This document shows positions 45,760-55,682 of a DNA stretch of 64,000 nt, piece by piece. A model generated the notes under the pieces. It made no database searches. It had not been told where the DNA came from and saw only the letters and a list, made by a program, of their open reading frames with translations. Numbering within the stretch: the first letter of the stretch is position 1; each line of letters starts with the position of its first letter. Source of the stretch: Melioribacteraceae bacterium (lineage in GTDB: Bacteria; Bacteroidota; Ignavibacteria; Ignavibacteriales; Melioribacteraceae). Location: positions 1 to 64,000 of the forward strand of contig BQMY01000079.1 of NCBI GenBank assembly GCA_022181065.1, written 5' to 3'. Position numbers and translations under genes: made by a program.

Positions 45760-46221
45760 TTACGATTGGGGGGTTTTTCTTAATATTTTTACTTCTGCCT
45801 CAAAATCTTGTAATGCTGTATAAAACTCTTCAGGGAGTGGTATGGATTTATTTGTGGCAAAATTTATATGTACAACAACTCCACCACCTTTGGCGATAAT
45901 TTTACACGACTTTTTGTTTTCTACGATATGCTCAAAACCAAAACTGGAATTTTTTACAAATGGTACACGTGTATGTATAATCAACTCATCATCCATCATT
46001 GCAGGCTCGATGTAATCACATTCATTGTGAGCCATAATAAACCATGAGCCATTTTCAAGCAACTCTTGCATGTTATACAACTTTTTAAGATCGCGGACGT
46101 AAGCAATTCGGGCATCTTCGAAGTAGTTGAAATAAACCGCATTGTTAACTACGCTCATCATGTCAACTTCGTGAAAGCGCACAGTATGTTCAATTTTATG
46201 TTTGAATAAACTTTTATCCAT
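45760..46221 (-). CDS. Acyl-CoA thioesterase, 4HBT/YbgC-like hotdog
   Basis: A 153-residue hotdog-fold protein. The start at 46221 (MDKSLFKHK) is chosen because it lies one base after the upstream gene's stop; a longer frame would read through that gene. The motif FHEVDMMSVVNNAVYFNYFEDAR near residue 13 corresponds to the 4-hydroxybenzoyl-CoA-thioesterase motif, with the catalytic Asp followed by an HxNN-like VVNNAVY segment. Substrates are usually short- or medium-chain acyl-CoA. Cotranscription with the threonine aldolase gene is likely from the one-base gap. No specific pathway is indicated. Confidence 0.85.
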   Translation of the reverse strand: MDKSLFKHKIEHTVRFHEVDMMSVVNNAVYFNYFEDARIAYVRDLKKLYNMQELLENGSWFIMAHNECDYIEPAMMDDELIIHTRVPFVKNSSFGFEHIVENKKSCKIIAKGGGVVVHINFATNKSIPLPEEFYTALQDFEAEVKILRKTPQS

Positions 46222-46222
46222 A

Positions 46223-47251
46223 TCAATCCAGAATTTTCGAAAGAATGTTGATTGTTTCCTGAATATCATTCTTTGAGATATCTATATGAGTAACAATTCT
46301 GATAACTCCAACCGCGCCGACAGAAAGCAGCACTCCGGCTTCCCTGGTTTTTGCGAGAACATCTTCAACCGAAATACCAACGGGCTTGAACATGATGATA
46401 TTTGTCTGTACTGTATCAATATCTATTTCAACATTTTTCATGTTGGCAAGAGCTTCAGCCAGTGTTTTAGCGTTACGGTGGTCGTCTTTCAATTTTGAGA
46501 GATTATGCCTCAATGCGTAGATTCCCGCAGCAGCCATAACTCCAACCTGACGCATACCGCCACCCCAGCCTTTCCTGACACGGAAAGCCTCTGTAACAAA
46601 TTCTTTGCTTCCGACGATCACTGACCCGACTGGCGCACCAAGTCCTTTTGATAAACAGACTGATGCAGACTCAAAATACTTGCCGTATTCAGCGAGTGAA
46701 ATACCTGTTTCTATGTGGGCATTCCAGATTCTTGCGCCGTCGAGATGTAATTTGAGTCCGTGTTTATCCGCCAAAGTTCTCAGATCCGCGATATTTTCAA
46801 TCGGGTGGATTATACCACCTGCCCGATTGTGTGTGTTTTCCACTTCGATAAGTTTTGTCCGGGGCATATAATAAGCGCTTTCGGGACGAATCATCGGTTC
46901 AACCTGTTCGGGTGTTATCACTCCGTTTTTACCATCAAGCACCGCAAGCTGGATTCCGCTTAACGCTGCCGGCGAGCCCGATTCATACCAGAATATGTGC
47001 GATTCCTTGTCGCATATAACCTCGTCACCGGGGTTGGTGTGGACATTCAGACATATCTGGTTTCCCATAGTTCCGCTCGGAACGAACAGTGCTGCTTCCT
47101 TCCCGAACCTTTCAGCAACATATTCTTCCAGTTTATTAACGGTCGGGTCTTCCTTGTAAACATCATCGCCAACTTCGGCTTCGTACATCATCTTGCGCAT
47201 CTCATCGGATGGCTTGGTAACAGTATCACTTCTTAAATCAATAAATTTCAT
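46223..47251 (-). CDS. ltaE: Low-specificity L-threonine aldolase
   Basis: A 342-residue PLP-dependent enzyme that cleaves L-threonine or allo-threonine to glycine and acetaldehyde. Recognition points are the N-terminal IDLRSDTVTKPSDEMR, the GTMGNQICL phosphate-binding segment, the HLDGARIWNA strand with the PLP-pairing Asp, and SVCLSKGLGAPVGS with the Schiff-base Lys near 203. It is complete and of normal length. It is the first gene of a two-gene minus-strand unit with the 4HBT thioesterase. Its upstream gap to the beta-helix gene is only about 60 bases. Confidence 0.93.
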   Translation of the reverse strand: MKFIDLRSDTVTKPSDEMRKMMYEAEVGDDVYKEDPTVNKLEEYVAERFGKEAALFVPSGTMGNQICLNVHTNPGDEVICDKESHIFWYESGSPAALSGIQLAVLDGKNGVITPEQVEPMIRPESAYYMPRTKLIEVENTHNRAGGIIHPIENIADLRTLADKHGLKLHLDGARIWNAHIETGISLAEYGKYFESASVCLSKGLGAPVGSVIVGSKEFVTEAFRVRKGWGGGMRQVGVMAAAGIYALRHNLSKLKDDHRNAKTLAEALANMKNVEIDIDTVQTNIIMFKPVGISVEDVLAKTREAGVLLSVGAVGVIRIVTHIDISKNDIQETINILSKILD

Positions 47252-47313
47252 ATTATCTTTTTTTCAATTCTAAAATCCTGGTTTTCCAAGTAACAAAATA
47301 GTAAAGAAAATTA

Positions 47314-49110
47314 TCATTTCACTAAAATCATCTTTTTCATATCCTGATAAAGTGGGGTTCGATTTGCGCCGGTCACTTCTATTCTGTAGAGGTAGATCCC
47401 ACTCGCAAGATTATCACCATTAAATTTTATGATATGTTTTCCCTTGCTTTTTTGAGCATTCTCGATCGTCGAAATATACTCACCCTTGATATCGTAAACC
47501 TTTATGCTGACCGCTCCCTCCTGTTTCATTTCATAAGTTATAGTGGTTTCTGGATTGAACGGATTTGGATAATTCTGTCCAAGTTGAAAATCATAGTTTC
47601 TTTCAAACCTGTTGATAAACGTGGTAACTGTATCACCCCTCACTATTTTATAAACCGAATCAATTTCACTTTTGTTTTTTGCAGAATCAATTGCTAATAT
47701 TTTGTAGTAAAGCACAGGACTTTGAATGTCCCCTATTATGGCTTCATAACTATTCTCAGTAAGAAAACATTTTTCGTTTTCGGCAGAAGGCATAAAGTTT
47801 TCAGTTGTATCCCTGTAAATAAAATACCCCATTAAATCACTTTCTGTATTGTGCTTCCACTTCATCTTCACTTTAGCGGAATCGCTGACATAATAAATTG
47901 TATCAAGTTTTACAGCTTTTGGGGACAAATCAACATATTGATATGAGATACCGCCGGAACCACCAAAAGCACCCATATCACTTCTTGTACCGTCAACATC
48001 AAATAATTCCGGTACACCGGCATCAATCGCGGGAGAGGCATATTGAAGTTGTACATCCCAAGCAGATTGATCCCAGAAGCTGTCATCCCTGAACATAGGA
48101 TCAACTTCAAAAATATTGCCTTCAAGTAAACTTACATTACCTGATATATGACTTAAAAGTGTACCATAAAATAAATTGTTAGTTGCCACGGCAGGATTAC
48201 CAGTGCCTGACTTCCTAATTGCTCTATTAACTTGATAAAATATGTTATTATAAACTTTACAATAATCTGATTGATTAATATAAATCCCTTTCCCAGAAAC
48301 GAATACGCTATAACTGTAATTTGGGACAAATGTATTATTTCCAACGATGACTGTATCAATATTCTCAATATATGCTGCGTAAAGGCTAGAGGACTGAAAA
48401 ATATTATTTTTTATTTCGACATAGTCGCGAGACCACAAAAAAGATAGACCTTGTGCATTAATGTCAGCACCTATTATAATATTATTATTAAAAACAGTTC
48501 TATTCACTCCACTTTGCATTGCTAATGCCTTTAAGTAAAAGACATTATTTTCAACTACGGCGGTATGATAATTTGGAAAATTATTCGTCACAAATACTGC
48601 CAAAAGCACATTATTCCTGACATTCCATAAGTTATTTCTTCTAAGCACTAATGAACCCTCATAAACATCTATACATTCAAGACAGTGTTTAATTTCGCTA
48701 TCTTCCAGTATCAGATTTATCTCAGGAGAAAATTCCTTGTACATGCTAACGCCATAATTACATTCAGCAGCGCCGTATAAGCTAATATTTTTAATAACAA
48801 GTGAATCCGTACCATAAATCAACGCTCTGTCCTGATTTATTCCTGATGAATCAGAATAATATATTCTCGTTGAATCCCTGTTCTCACCAATTATTACAAG
48901 ATTTTTCAGAACATCAAATGTACCAAAATAATCTCCTTTGGCTATCAGCACGGTATCCCACGGTTCGCAATAATCTATTACCTTCTGCAAATCCGGGCTT
49001 GCTGTTTCCCAACTGGTGTACGGAACTGTGTCAGAACCCTCATTGCTGACATAACGTGTGGCCGCAAACGTTAAAGAAGCAGTTAAAATTAAAATGACAA
49101 AAGGTTTCAT
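47314..49110 (-). CDS. T9SS-sorted right-handed beta-helix surface protein
   Basis: A 598-residue protein with a signal peptide (ending FAAT). From about 20 to 370 it consists of parallel beta-helix coils rich in Asn, Ile and Val, with the DUF1565-like opening VSNEGSDTVPYTSWETA and repeated NNIF / NNTF turns. A fibronectin-like segment follows (about 400-490), then a sorting module with LGQNYPNPFNPETTI and a terminal KKMILVK. Such proteins are often surface adhesins or polysaccharide lyase-like scaffolds, and no catalytic residues can be assigned. It begins 1 base after lnt's stop on the same strand, so it may be the tail of the era-lnt transcript. Confidence 0.85.
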   Translation of the reverse strand: MKPFVILILTASLTFAATRYVSNEGSDTVPYTSWETASPDLQKVIDYCEPWDTVLIAKGDYFGTFDVLKNLVIIGENRDSTRIYYSDSSGINQDRALIYGTDSLVIKNISLYGAAECNYGVSMYKEFSPEINLILEDSEIKHCLECIDVYEGSLVLRRNNLWNVRNNVLLAVFVTNNFPNYHTAVVENNVFYLKALAMQSGVNRTVFNNNIIIGADINAQGLSFLWSRDYVEIKNNIFQSSSLYAAYIENIDTVIVGNNTFVPNYSYSVFVSGKGIYINQSDYCKVYNNIFYQVNRAIRKSGTGNPAVATNNLFYGTLLSHISGNVSLLEGNIFEVDPMFRDDSFWDQSAWDVQLQYASPAIDAGVPELFDVDGTRSDMGAFGGSGGISYQYVDLSPKAVKLDTIYYVSDSAKVKMKWKHNTESDLMGYFIYRDTTENFMPSAENEKCFLTENSYEAIIGDIQSPVLYYKILAIDSAKNKSEIDSVYKIVRGDTVTTFINRFERNYDFQLGQNYPNPFNPETTITYEMKQEGAVSIKVYDIKGEYISTIENAQKSKGKHIIKFNGDNLASGIYLYRIEVTGANRTPLYQDMKKMILVK

Positions 49111-49111
49111 T

Positions 49112-50749
49112 TTATTTTTTATATAAAATCTTTCTAATTTTTTTCAACAGACCAAGTATCGCGAAAAACACTATTGTTACTGTTGAAAGCCCCGGTATCA
49201 ATAACGGAAAACGTGAATAAAATGTCAACTCGTTATTAGGGTAAACCATTCCTGTCAGGTAAGTTCGGGTGAATAGTTCTGTTTCTTCCTCGATTTCGCC
49301 GGATGGACTTATAATACAGCTCACTCCCCCGTTTGCGCAACGAATCAGGTAGCGTCTATTCTCAATTGCGCGAAGTATGCTGATAGCTTTATGTTGAAAC
49401 GGTCCACTCGAATACCCGTACCAACTGTCGTTTGTAACCACCGCAAGCACATTGGCACCCTTGCCGACAAACTGGGCTGTAAAATCGGGGTAGATTGATT
49501 CAATACAAATCACACCACCTATGTTGATGTTCTGCTCATTTATTTTCGTTTCAAACACAACGGTATCACGACCGGTATTCCATGAGGAGATACCTACTTC
49601 CCATTTCAACAGGTCGCCGAGCCAGGGTAATGATTCAACATAAGGTACTTTTTCGCCATACGGTACAAGCATTATTTTTCCGTATCGCTCTACTTCGTTT
49701 GTGCCCGGTTCAAATAATAAAATCGAATTGTACGAGGTATATGCTTCATCGCCACCTTTAATCGGTTTGGCATCCCACGGTGCCGATTCACGATTTCGGT
49801 AAATATTGGCGTGAGGCATTCCGGTAAGAACAGGAACTCCTGTGCTGTCAACAAATGCGTGAATCTTTTCTACGATATTTTCATATCTGCCGGACAGGAG
49901 ATAAACCGGTAGCGCGGTTTCGGGCCAGACTACCAAATCAGCACCATCAGCTATGCAGCTATCAGAAAGGCTCAGATAATCTTCAAGCTGTTTTTCGAGG
50001 TTGCCCGTTTCCCACTTGTTCCACGGGTTCATATCGGGTTGTACGATTCCCGCCCTGAAACCGGGTAATGTTTTGACCGGATATCCTTTCGCAACACCGT
50101 ACAATAACGGAACAGCAAAGATCAAAGAGGCATACACAACCTGTCGAAGATATTTTCCGCCATTATAAAACTGTTTCAAAGCGAAGTATAAAAATATATT
50201 GGTGAGGAGTACCAGAATTGTAATCCCGTGCGCGCCGATTATATCCGCAATCTGGATATATGTATTGAAATACGCTTGTCCATTTCCAATCACCAGCCAC
50301 GGAAACCGGAATTCCGTAATGGTGTAGAGGTATTCGTATCCGGCGTAAAAAAGCGGCAAAAACCAGATTGCGTATTTTCTGCCGGTATATTTTCTGGCGA
50401 TATGATAAAGTGTTGAGGGTATCAGAAAAAGAAGGGGATTAAAAAACACCAGTACCACACCCGAAATCTTCAGAAATGGATCGGCTTCTTCTGTCCAGCT
50501 TCCAACCCAGTAGAGAGTGATTATATTAAATACCAACGCAAAAAGGTATGTAGCGCGGTTGATAGAACCAAGTCCGTTACGTTTTTCAATTACGCTGAAA
50601 TAGGGCACAAACGCCAGGAACGCCAGAAATGGTAATGGTGACGGGGGGAAAGAAGCACCCAACAACACGCCAGATAATATCAGGGTGTACCAGTCTTTGC
50701 GTCTTTGTTTTTTATCTTCAATTACAAGGAATTTCGTGGAGTCACTCAA
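49112..50749 (-). CDS. lnt: Apolipoprotein N-acyltransferase
   Basis: The third enzyme of lipoprotein maturation, which adds the N-terminal acyl chain to the diacylglyceryl cysteine in the inner membrane. The 545-residue protein has about eight membrane helices followed by a nitrilase-like domain with the catalytic Glu (VVWPETALP), Lys (VPYGEKVPY) and Cys (GVICIESIYPD). The start is TTG at 50749, overlapping the dedA stop by four bases (TTGA). This suits the many lipoproteins encoded in this window. It lies in a tight minus-strand cluster, dedA-lnt being coupled. Confidence 0.93.
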   Translation of the reverse strand: MSDSTKFLVIEDKKQRRKDWYTLILSGVLLGASFPPSPLPFLAFLAFVPYFSVIEKRNGLGSINRATYLFALVFNIITLYWVGSWTEEADPFLKISGVVLVFFNPLLFLIPSTLYHIARKYTGRKYAIWFLPLFYAGYEYLYTITEFRFPWLVIGNGQAYFNTYIQIADIIGAHGITILVLLTNIFLYFALKQFYNGGKYLRQVVYASLIFAVPLLYGVAKGYPVKTLPGFRAGIVQPDMNPWNKWETGNLEKQLEDYLSLSDSCIADGADLVVWPETALPVYLLSGRYENIVEKIHAFVDSTGVPVLTGMPHANIYRNRESAPWDAKPIKGGDEAYTSYNSILLFEPGTNEVERYGKIMLVPYGEKVPYVESLPWLGDLLKWEVGISSWNTGRDTVVFETKINEQNINIGGVICIESIYPDFTAQFVGKGANVLAVVTNDSWYGYSSGPFQHKAISILRAIENRRYLIRCANGGVSCIISPSGEIEEETELFTRTYLTGMVYPNNELTFYSRFPLLIPGLSTVTIVFFAILGLLKKIRKILYKK

Positions 50750-51360
50750 GCCGGTTTACCCGCTTTTTTCTTCAGGAAATATCTGACCGCGAATATAATC
50801 GCGACGATGATGGTCAGACTTACAATTATTTTCGAATATGTAGTGAGGTAATAGTCGATAAGTTCAACATTATTACCAAGCTGCATACCGACAAATATAA
50901 TAATTGTATTCCACAAAAAAGCGCTGATGGAAGCATACAGAAAAGTTTTAAAAATATTTAATTCATGAACACCGGCGAAAAAACTAATCACGGAACGTGT
51001 GCCGGGCAGGAAACGATTCGCGGTTATTAATTTGTAGCCGTATTTGGCAAACCACTGGTCAGTTTTGGTCAAATCTTCATCGGTGATAAATTTTAATCTG
51101 CCTGAACGTAAAACTTTTTCACCGAAAAATTTTCCAACAAGATACATGAGGATAAACCCGGCGGAACTGCCCACACTTGTGATAATCAGGACCGGAACGA
51201 ATCCCAGACTTGTAGTAGCTATAATCGAAGCCCCGATAACAACAACAACATCACTTGGTGAAGGGGGAAATACGTTTTCAATGAATGAGAAAAAAAGAAG
51301 TGTGGCATAAATCCAGAGAGGGTCAAGACCTGCCATGTATGAGAGAATCGATTCAAGCAT
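50746..51360 (-). CDS. DedA-family membrane protein
   Basis: A 204-residue inner-membrane protein of the DedA/VTT superfamily. Signature segments are [17 protein letters not shown] (re-entrant helix with the acidic residue), [31 protein letters not shown] with the conserved Arg residues, and a C-terminal hydrophobic helix. Relatives act as undecaprenyl-phosphate or phosphatidylethanolamine flippases and support membrane homeostasis. It overlaps the end of ispF by 8 bases and ends with lnt overlapping its stop, so all three are probably translated from one mRNA. Confidence 0.9.
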   Translation of the reverse strand: MLESILSYMAGLDPLWIYATLLFFSFIENVFPPSPSDVVVVIGASIIATTSLGFVPVLIITSVGSSAGFILMYLVGKFFGEKVLRSGRLKFITDEDLTKTDQWFAKYGYKLITANRFLPGTRSVISFFAGVHELNIFKTFLYASISAFLWNTIIIFVGMQLGNNVELIDYYLTTYSKIIVSLTIIVAIIFAVRYFLKKKAGKPA

Positions 51361-51847
51361 CGTGGTTTTCCATAATCAGTATATTTGCATATGCGGCAAT
51401 TCCTTTTTCCTCACCAACAAATCCAAGTTTTTCGGTGGTTGTTGCTTTAACCGCAACTTGTGAGATATCACAATCGAGCAGTCCGGCAATTATTTCTCTC
51501 ATTTTATCAATGTGGGGAGCCATTTTAGGTTTTTGCGCAGCAATGGTCGAATCTACATTTCCGATAATGTAACCATTCTCTAAAACCAGTTTATAAACTT
51601 CTTTCAGAAGGATTTTGCTGTCGGCACCTTTGTATTTCGGGTCGGTATCGGGGAAATGTTTACCTATATCACCAAGCGCGAGCGCGCCAAGCAGCGCATC
51701 AGAAATAGCATGCAGAAGCACATCGGCATCGGAATGACCTGCCAGTCCTTTCTCATAAGGAATATTCACACCACCGATTATTAAGTCACGATCCGGAGCG
51801 AAAGCGTGAACATCATAACCAAATCCGGTTCTATATGGAAGTTTCAT
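51353..51847 (-). CDS. ispF: 2-C-methyl-D-erythritol 2,4-cyclodiphosphate synthase
   Basis: The fifth step of the MEP isoprenoid pathway. The 164-residue protein opens with [11 protein letters not shown] (zinc-binding DxH) and contains [20 protein letters not shown] with the second metal-ligand His, [18 protein letters not shown], and a C-terminal [13 protein letters not shown] segment. All family landmarks are present and the length is usual. The ATG overlaps the acyP stop (ATGA). No other MEP gene is in the window. Confidence 0.96.
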   Translation of the reverse strand: MKLPYRTGFGYDVHAFAPDRDLIIGGVNIPYEKGLAGHSDADVLLHAISDALLGALALGDIGKHFPDTDPKYKGADSKILLKEVYKLVLENGYIIGNVDSTIAAQKPKMAPHIDKMREIIAGLLDCDISQVAVKATTTEKLGFVGEEKGIAAYANILIMENHDA

Positions 51848-52128
51848 CTGCGTATTTCAAATGTGGAAAATTCAAATTTTGGTTCAACCCATTTTACATT
51901 AAATCCGTGCACATGCGCGTGCTGCGAACCAATTTTAATTTTTTCAGCAAACTCCTCCAGCAGATGTTTTTTACCTTCGGCGATAGTATAAACCTCACCT
52001 GAAAACAAATTTTGTGTGTAACCTTTTATACCTTTATCGAGCGCGTTTCTCAAAATGAAGTAGCGGAAACCTACTCCCTGAACCAGTCCGGTTACCACAA
52101 TCTCAACTCTTGCCAGTTTGTCGTCCAT
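51844..52128 (-). CDS. acyP: Acylphosphatase
   Basis: A 94-residue enzyme that hydrolyses acyl phosphates such as acetyl phosphate or carbamoyl phosphate. The active-site loop [13 protein letters not shown] carries the conserved Arg, and the second strand [12 protein letters not shown] carries the conserved Asn. The C-terminal beta-strand is complete. It overlaps the end of the EamA gene by 26 bases and the start of ispF by 4, which is typical of this compact cluster. The function is housekeeping; no link with neighbours is evident. Confidence 0.93.
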   Translation of the reverse strand: MDDKLARVEIVVTGLVQGVGFRYFILRNALDKGIKGYTQNLFSGEVYTIAEGKKHLLEEFAEKIKIGSQHAHVHGFNVKWVEPKFEFSTFEIRR

Positions 52129-53044
52129 TTGCTACCAAATTATCGTATAATTCTGAAATTAATATACCCGCAAAAATCAATAAACTTCCCACATAGCCAA
52201 AATTACTGATTTTTTCGTTTAATGCAAAGAACGCAATAATAGCCGCAAAGACCGGTTCAAGCGAATAAATTATACCCGCCTTGGTTGGAGTTACTACTTT
52301 CTGATATTTTGTCTGAAGTGTAGTTGTGATTATCGTAGCGAGAATTGATGTGTAAACAAGACCAAATATCAAAATTCCACTCAATTCGAAGTTAAGTTTT
52401 TCAAGTCCGGATATATTAAAAACTGAAGCCGCTAATAATCCCAATGCACCGGTCACTATTATCTGTAAAAACACCAGCGAAGTTGTTTCATGTTTTTTGC
52501 TGATTACACTCAAATAAACAACATGAGTCGCGAAAATCAAGGCGCAAATTACCGTAAACAGATCGCCAATGTTAAAACCTGAACCAAGTTCATCTATAAA
52601 CCCGGCGAGGTTATCACCTGGACTCGATATTAGAACAATTCCGCTAAAAACCAAAATTGCCCCTGCAATAGCTCCGGGAGTGGGAAATCTTTTCTCGATG
52701 AATGTTTGAAGAAACGGAATGATAATCACAACGCTTCCTGTGATAAAACCGGATTTGGTCGCGCTTGTGTATTTGAGACCGAGTGTCTGAAAAGAAAACG
52801 CGAAAAATATCAACGCACCGAGAAACATTCCGGCAAAAATAGTCGATTTTTTTGCGACACGCAGTTTTTTCCATGCGAACGGGAGCATCACCACAGCAGC
52901 AATCGAAAACCGCACAGCAACAAATATTACGGGGGATGCGTGATCAAGCGATTGTTTGATAATCGCGAATGTTCCACCCCAGATAAGGGTCATAAGTACA
53001 AGAAAAAACTCACCTTTGTATTTTTCGAGGAGGGCTTTATTCAT
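52103..53044 (-). CDS. EamA-family (DMT) transporter
   Basis: A 313-residue inner-membrane protein with about ten hydrophobic helices arranged as two EamA repeats. The first repeat has LIWGGTFAIIKQSLDHASPVIF near the N-terminus with the FxxR segment, and the second repeat ends with SLEPVFAAIIAFF and GSLLIFAGI. Drug/metabolite transporters of this type export amino acids, sugars or toxic compounds; the substrate is not predictable. The gene overlaps era at its 5' end by 8 bases and acyP at its 3' end. Confidence 0.9.
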   Translation of the reverse strand: MNKALLEKYKGEFFLVLMTLIWGGTFAIIKQSLDHASPVIFVAVRFSIAAVVMLPFAWKKLRVAKKSTIFAGMFLGALIFFAFSFQTLGLKYTSATKSGFITGSVVIIIPFLQTFIEKRFPTPGAIAGAILVFSGIVLISSPGDNLAGFIDELGSGFNIGDLFTVICALIFATHVVYLSVISKKHETTSLVFLQIIVTGALGLLAASVFNISGLEKLNFELSGILIFGLVYTSILATIITTTLQTKYQKVVTPTKAGIIYSLEPVFAAIIAFFALNEKISNFGYVGSLLIFAGILISELYDNLVANGRQTGKS

Positions 53045-53951
53045 CGCCGAGAGAATATCCGAGTCGTTTTAATTCGCGGTCATCACTACGCCATTTCGGT
53101 CGAACCTTAACTCTTATTTCGAGAAATACACCACGCCCGAGGAATTCCTCAATCGCTGTTCTGGAAAGCAATCCCAATTTTTTTATAAGTTCGCCTTTTT
53201 TTCCGATAATTATTGGTTTCTGTGAATCGCGCTCAACAAGTACTGACGCTGAAATATAATCCTTTGCGTGATCACGTTCCTTAAATTCCTCAATAATTAC
53301 CTCTGTAGAGTAAGGTACCTCATCGCGGTAGGTTTCGAAAATCTTTTCGCGTATAATTTCACTAACGAAAAAACGCTCATTTGCGTCTGAAATCTGGTCT
53401 TCCGGGAAAAATTTTGGTCCTTCCGGCAGATTATCAAATACAAACCGTTTAACACTTTCAATATTGTAACCTTCACTCGCCGATATTGGTATTATTTCTT
53501 CAAAAAGTTCCATCTGTTCAAGTTTGCCGATAAGGGGAGCAAGTTTCTCTTTGGTGGAGAGATCAATTTTATTCAGCAGAATAATTTTTTTTGTTTCCTT
53601 TTTCAGCGATTTCGCAACAAGCGGCAACCCAAAAAGTTTTTTACCCGAAGGATCATCGTCAGTGTCAATAATGTAAACGAGAATATCCGCATCGGATACG
53701 GAAATATTAACATGTTCCATCATCTTTTCCTGCAGCAGGTAATTGGGATCGAGTATGCCCGGAGTGTCGAGAAAAATCACCTGGTGATTATCGTCAGATA
53801 AAATCCCGAGCACTCGTTTGCGGGTTGTTTGGGGCTTGTTTGTGATGATTGAAAGTTTTTCGCCCATAAGCGCGTTCATCAACGTTGATTTACCCGCGTT
53901 TGGTCTTCCCAATATTGTAACGTATCCTGATTTGGTCATATTCCCTGACAT
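53037..53951 (-). CDS. era: GTPase Era
   Basis: An essential 16S rRNA maturation and ribosome-assembly GTPase. The 304-residue protein has the P-loop GRPNAGKST (15-23), the switch G2 region TTRKRVLGIL, the G3 box DTPGI, the NKID G4 box and the SASEG G5 box, then a C-terminal KH domain (about 200-300) containing IIGKKGELIKKLGLLSR. The ATG at 53951 is used; a Met four codons later is possible. It heads the compact cluster era-EamA-acyP-ispF-dedA-lnt. The upstream 57 bases contain TTATATTTAC on the minus strand, a possible -7 box. Confidence 0.96.
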   Translation of the reverse strand: MSGNMTKSGYVTILGRPNAGKSTLMNALMGEKLSIITNKPQTTRKRVLGILSDDNHQVIFLDTPGILDPNYLLQEKMMEHVNISVSDADILVYIIDTDDDPSGKKLFGLPLVAKSLKKETKKIILLNKIDLSTKEKLAPLIGKLEQMELFEEIIPISASEGYNIESVKRFVFDNLPEGPKFFPEDQISDANERFFVSEIIREKIFETYRDEVPYSTEVIIEEFKERDHAKDYISASVLVERDSQKPIIIGKKGELIKKLGLLSRTAIEEFLGRGVFLEIRVKVRPKWRSDDRELKRLGYSLGDE

Positions 53952-54008
53952 AAAATTTTGAGAGTGTAAATATAAGTAATAATGATTAATAAACTGTTCT
54001 TGAAAAAA

Positions 54009-55221
54009 TTACATTGTGGTACTTTCTCTGGATTTCACGATGTCAATAAAGGAAGATAAATTTAACAAATTTTCCCGCTGTGTTTCTTTATACGTTGAAT
54101 GTAATGACTCGGGCAGGACGAGCGAAAGTTTGTTTGCTTCCATTTCATTCGTCTGATTTACCGAAATCGCAGGTTCAAGTGTGAACAAGTGTTTCCGCTC
54201 AATACGTTCAGCCTCGGAGAGATCCTGTCGCCATCTATCCTTGCAGGTTGATTTAACGCCGAGCATGGAAAGTCCTGTTCCGGGAAATTTATTATTTCTA
54301 TATTCATCAATTCCGGGGAAATAAAAAATCGGGTTTGGATTTATTTTCTGTTTCCTTGCCCCTTGAAAACTTTATTTCAAGATTTGTAAAAATATTTTCT
54401 AACTGGTTTTCAAGAGCGTAACCGGCTCTGGATTTACGTCTGTTTTGTACACTAAGTGAATAACTTATAAATTTATCAACATCACCCCCGAATCCGGATA
54501 CCAGTTTTTCACGTACAATATGGTTTTCAAATGTTCTGAATAACATTTCCTCTCGTTCAAAAAATTGCATAATCAAGTTGTCCGGTCTTTCGGAATAATC
54601 AACATCTCCCAAGGATTTCCTCGCAAATTCCGAAAACTTTCTGGTTGAGGGGAAGGAGTTACCAAATTCCCTGATCATCTGTTCAAGATACTCATCGGCA
54701 GTTTCCTTAATCTCAATACCAAGTTCATCAAAGATGAAACGGAACGCAAAACTGATTTCACTATCCTCATCATCATCAATAGTTTTACTCTCAAACTTTT
54801 CAGCCAAATCGGATATACCAAACAACCATAGAAGCTGCTTTTCAATAGTGCTGTCGGTTTTTGCAATAAATGCGTTAATTTCACCTTCGTTTGTTAAAGC
54901 GATTACAAGCAAATCGCCCGCGCCAGCTTTTTCCAGTGCCGCGGTATTTCTGAAGTATAATCTGTGTTCTGTTCTGTCGGGATTGTTTTCTCGTGCATCG
55001 TACCATGTCATTTCACAATCTGAAGAAAGAAATTCATCTTCATTTGTATCGAAATAGAGCACCTTTGCCTGCAAGATTTTCTTACTGATACCGAATAAAG
55101 TTTTTAGTCCTGCAACACTATTAAATTCATGCCGGTGTGACGTTTCCGGATCTATCTCAACAGCACTCAGTCTTTTGGCCGCAATGCCTTTGAAGTAGTT
55201 CGACAGATAGCCTTGCTTCAT
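54009..55221 (-). pseudogene. EcoRII-type restriction endonuclease, disrupted by a one-base frameshift
   Basis: The 5' frame (54307-55221) covers the N-terminal effector domain and the start of the catalytic domain, and stops just after KPDFLFP. The 3' part is in another frame and continues as GIDEYRNNKFPGTG, LGVKSTCKDRWRQ and KHLFTLEPAISV, exactly the EcoRII-type catalytic motif order. One extra C in the run CCCC at about 54316-54319 accounts for the shift. Removing it gives 403 residues, close to the length of R.EcoRII as I remember it. It abuts vsr and the cytosine methylase, so the set forms a CCWGG-type system. It could be a true pseudogene, a sequencing error in a short homopolymer, or slippage. 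Confidence 0.85.
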
Positions 55222-55674
55222 TTAGTTATTGCCCTCAATTTCTTTAAATTTTTGTTCCGAATTCAGCCAACTTTCAATTTCATCAATCATATCATCAAAT
55301 ACCAGACGTGTTTTACCTTTTACCGAACATTCCCAGATGATTAATACTCTCCGACCATTGTTTAACAGTTTTTCAATGTTATTTTTATCTCTATTGCTGT
55401 TTTCGGTTATTTTCTTTTTCCAGAATTCAGCTCTTGAGGAAGGCCATTTGAAAAGGTGACAATTGTGAAGATGCCAGAAACAGCCATTAATAAAAATAAC
55501 CGCATTGTGTTTCTTTAAAACAAGATCCGGTTTCCCGGGAAGTTGTGTCACATTGATTCGGTATCTAAAACCTTTGGAGAAAAGCGCTTTCCTGATAAGG
55601 GTTTCCGGTCTGGTGTTTTTACTCTTAATCCCGGACATCATTTTGCTTCGTTTGTTTTTGCTAACAATATCCAT
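55222..55674 (-). CDS. vsr: Very short patch repair endonuclease (Vsr)
   Basis: Nicks DNA 5' of the T in T:G mismatches that arise from deamination of 5-methylcytosine at Dcm-type sites. The 150-residue protein (ATG at 55674; a TTG at 55686 is an alternative that overlaps the methylase stop) opens with the SKNKRSKMMSGIKSKNTRPE motif with the catalytic Arg/Lys/Glu region. It continues with LPGKPDLVLKKHNAVIFINGCFWHLHNC, including the metal-ligand Asp, and FWKKKI. The stop directly abuts the restriction gene start. Presence next to a CCWGG methylase is the usual pairing. Confidence 0.93.
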   Translation of the reverse strand: MDIVSKNKRSKMMSGIKSKNTRPETLIRKALFSKGFRYRINVTQLPGKPDLVLKKHNAVIFINGCFWHLHNCHLFKWPSSRAEFWKKKITENSNRDKNNIEKLLNNGRRVLIIWECSVKGKTRLVFDDMIDEIESWLNSEQKFKEIEGNN

Positions 55675-55682
55675 CACTCTAA

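Noticed and set aside
46222-46269. A 16-residue extension of the thioesterase into the aldolase gene
   Set aside because: The hotdog domain is complete from the ATG at 46221, which directly follows the aldolase stop.
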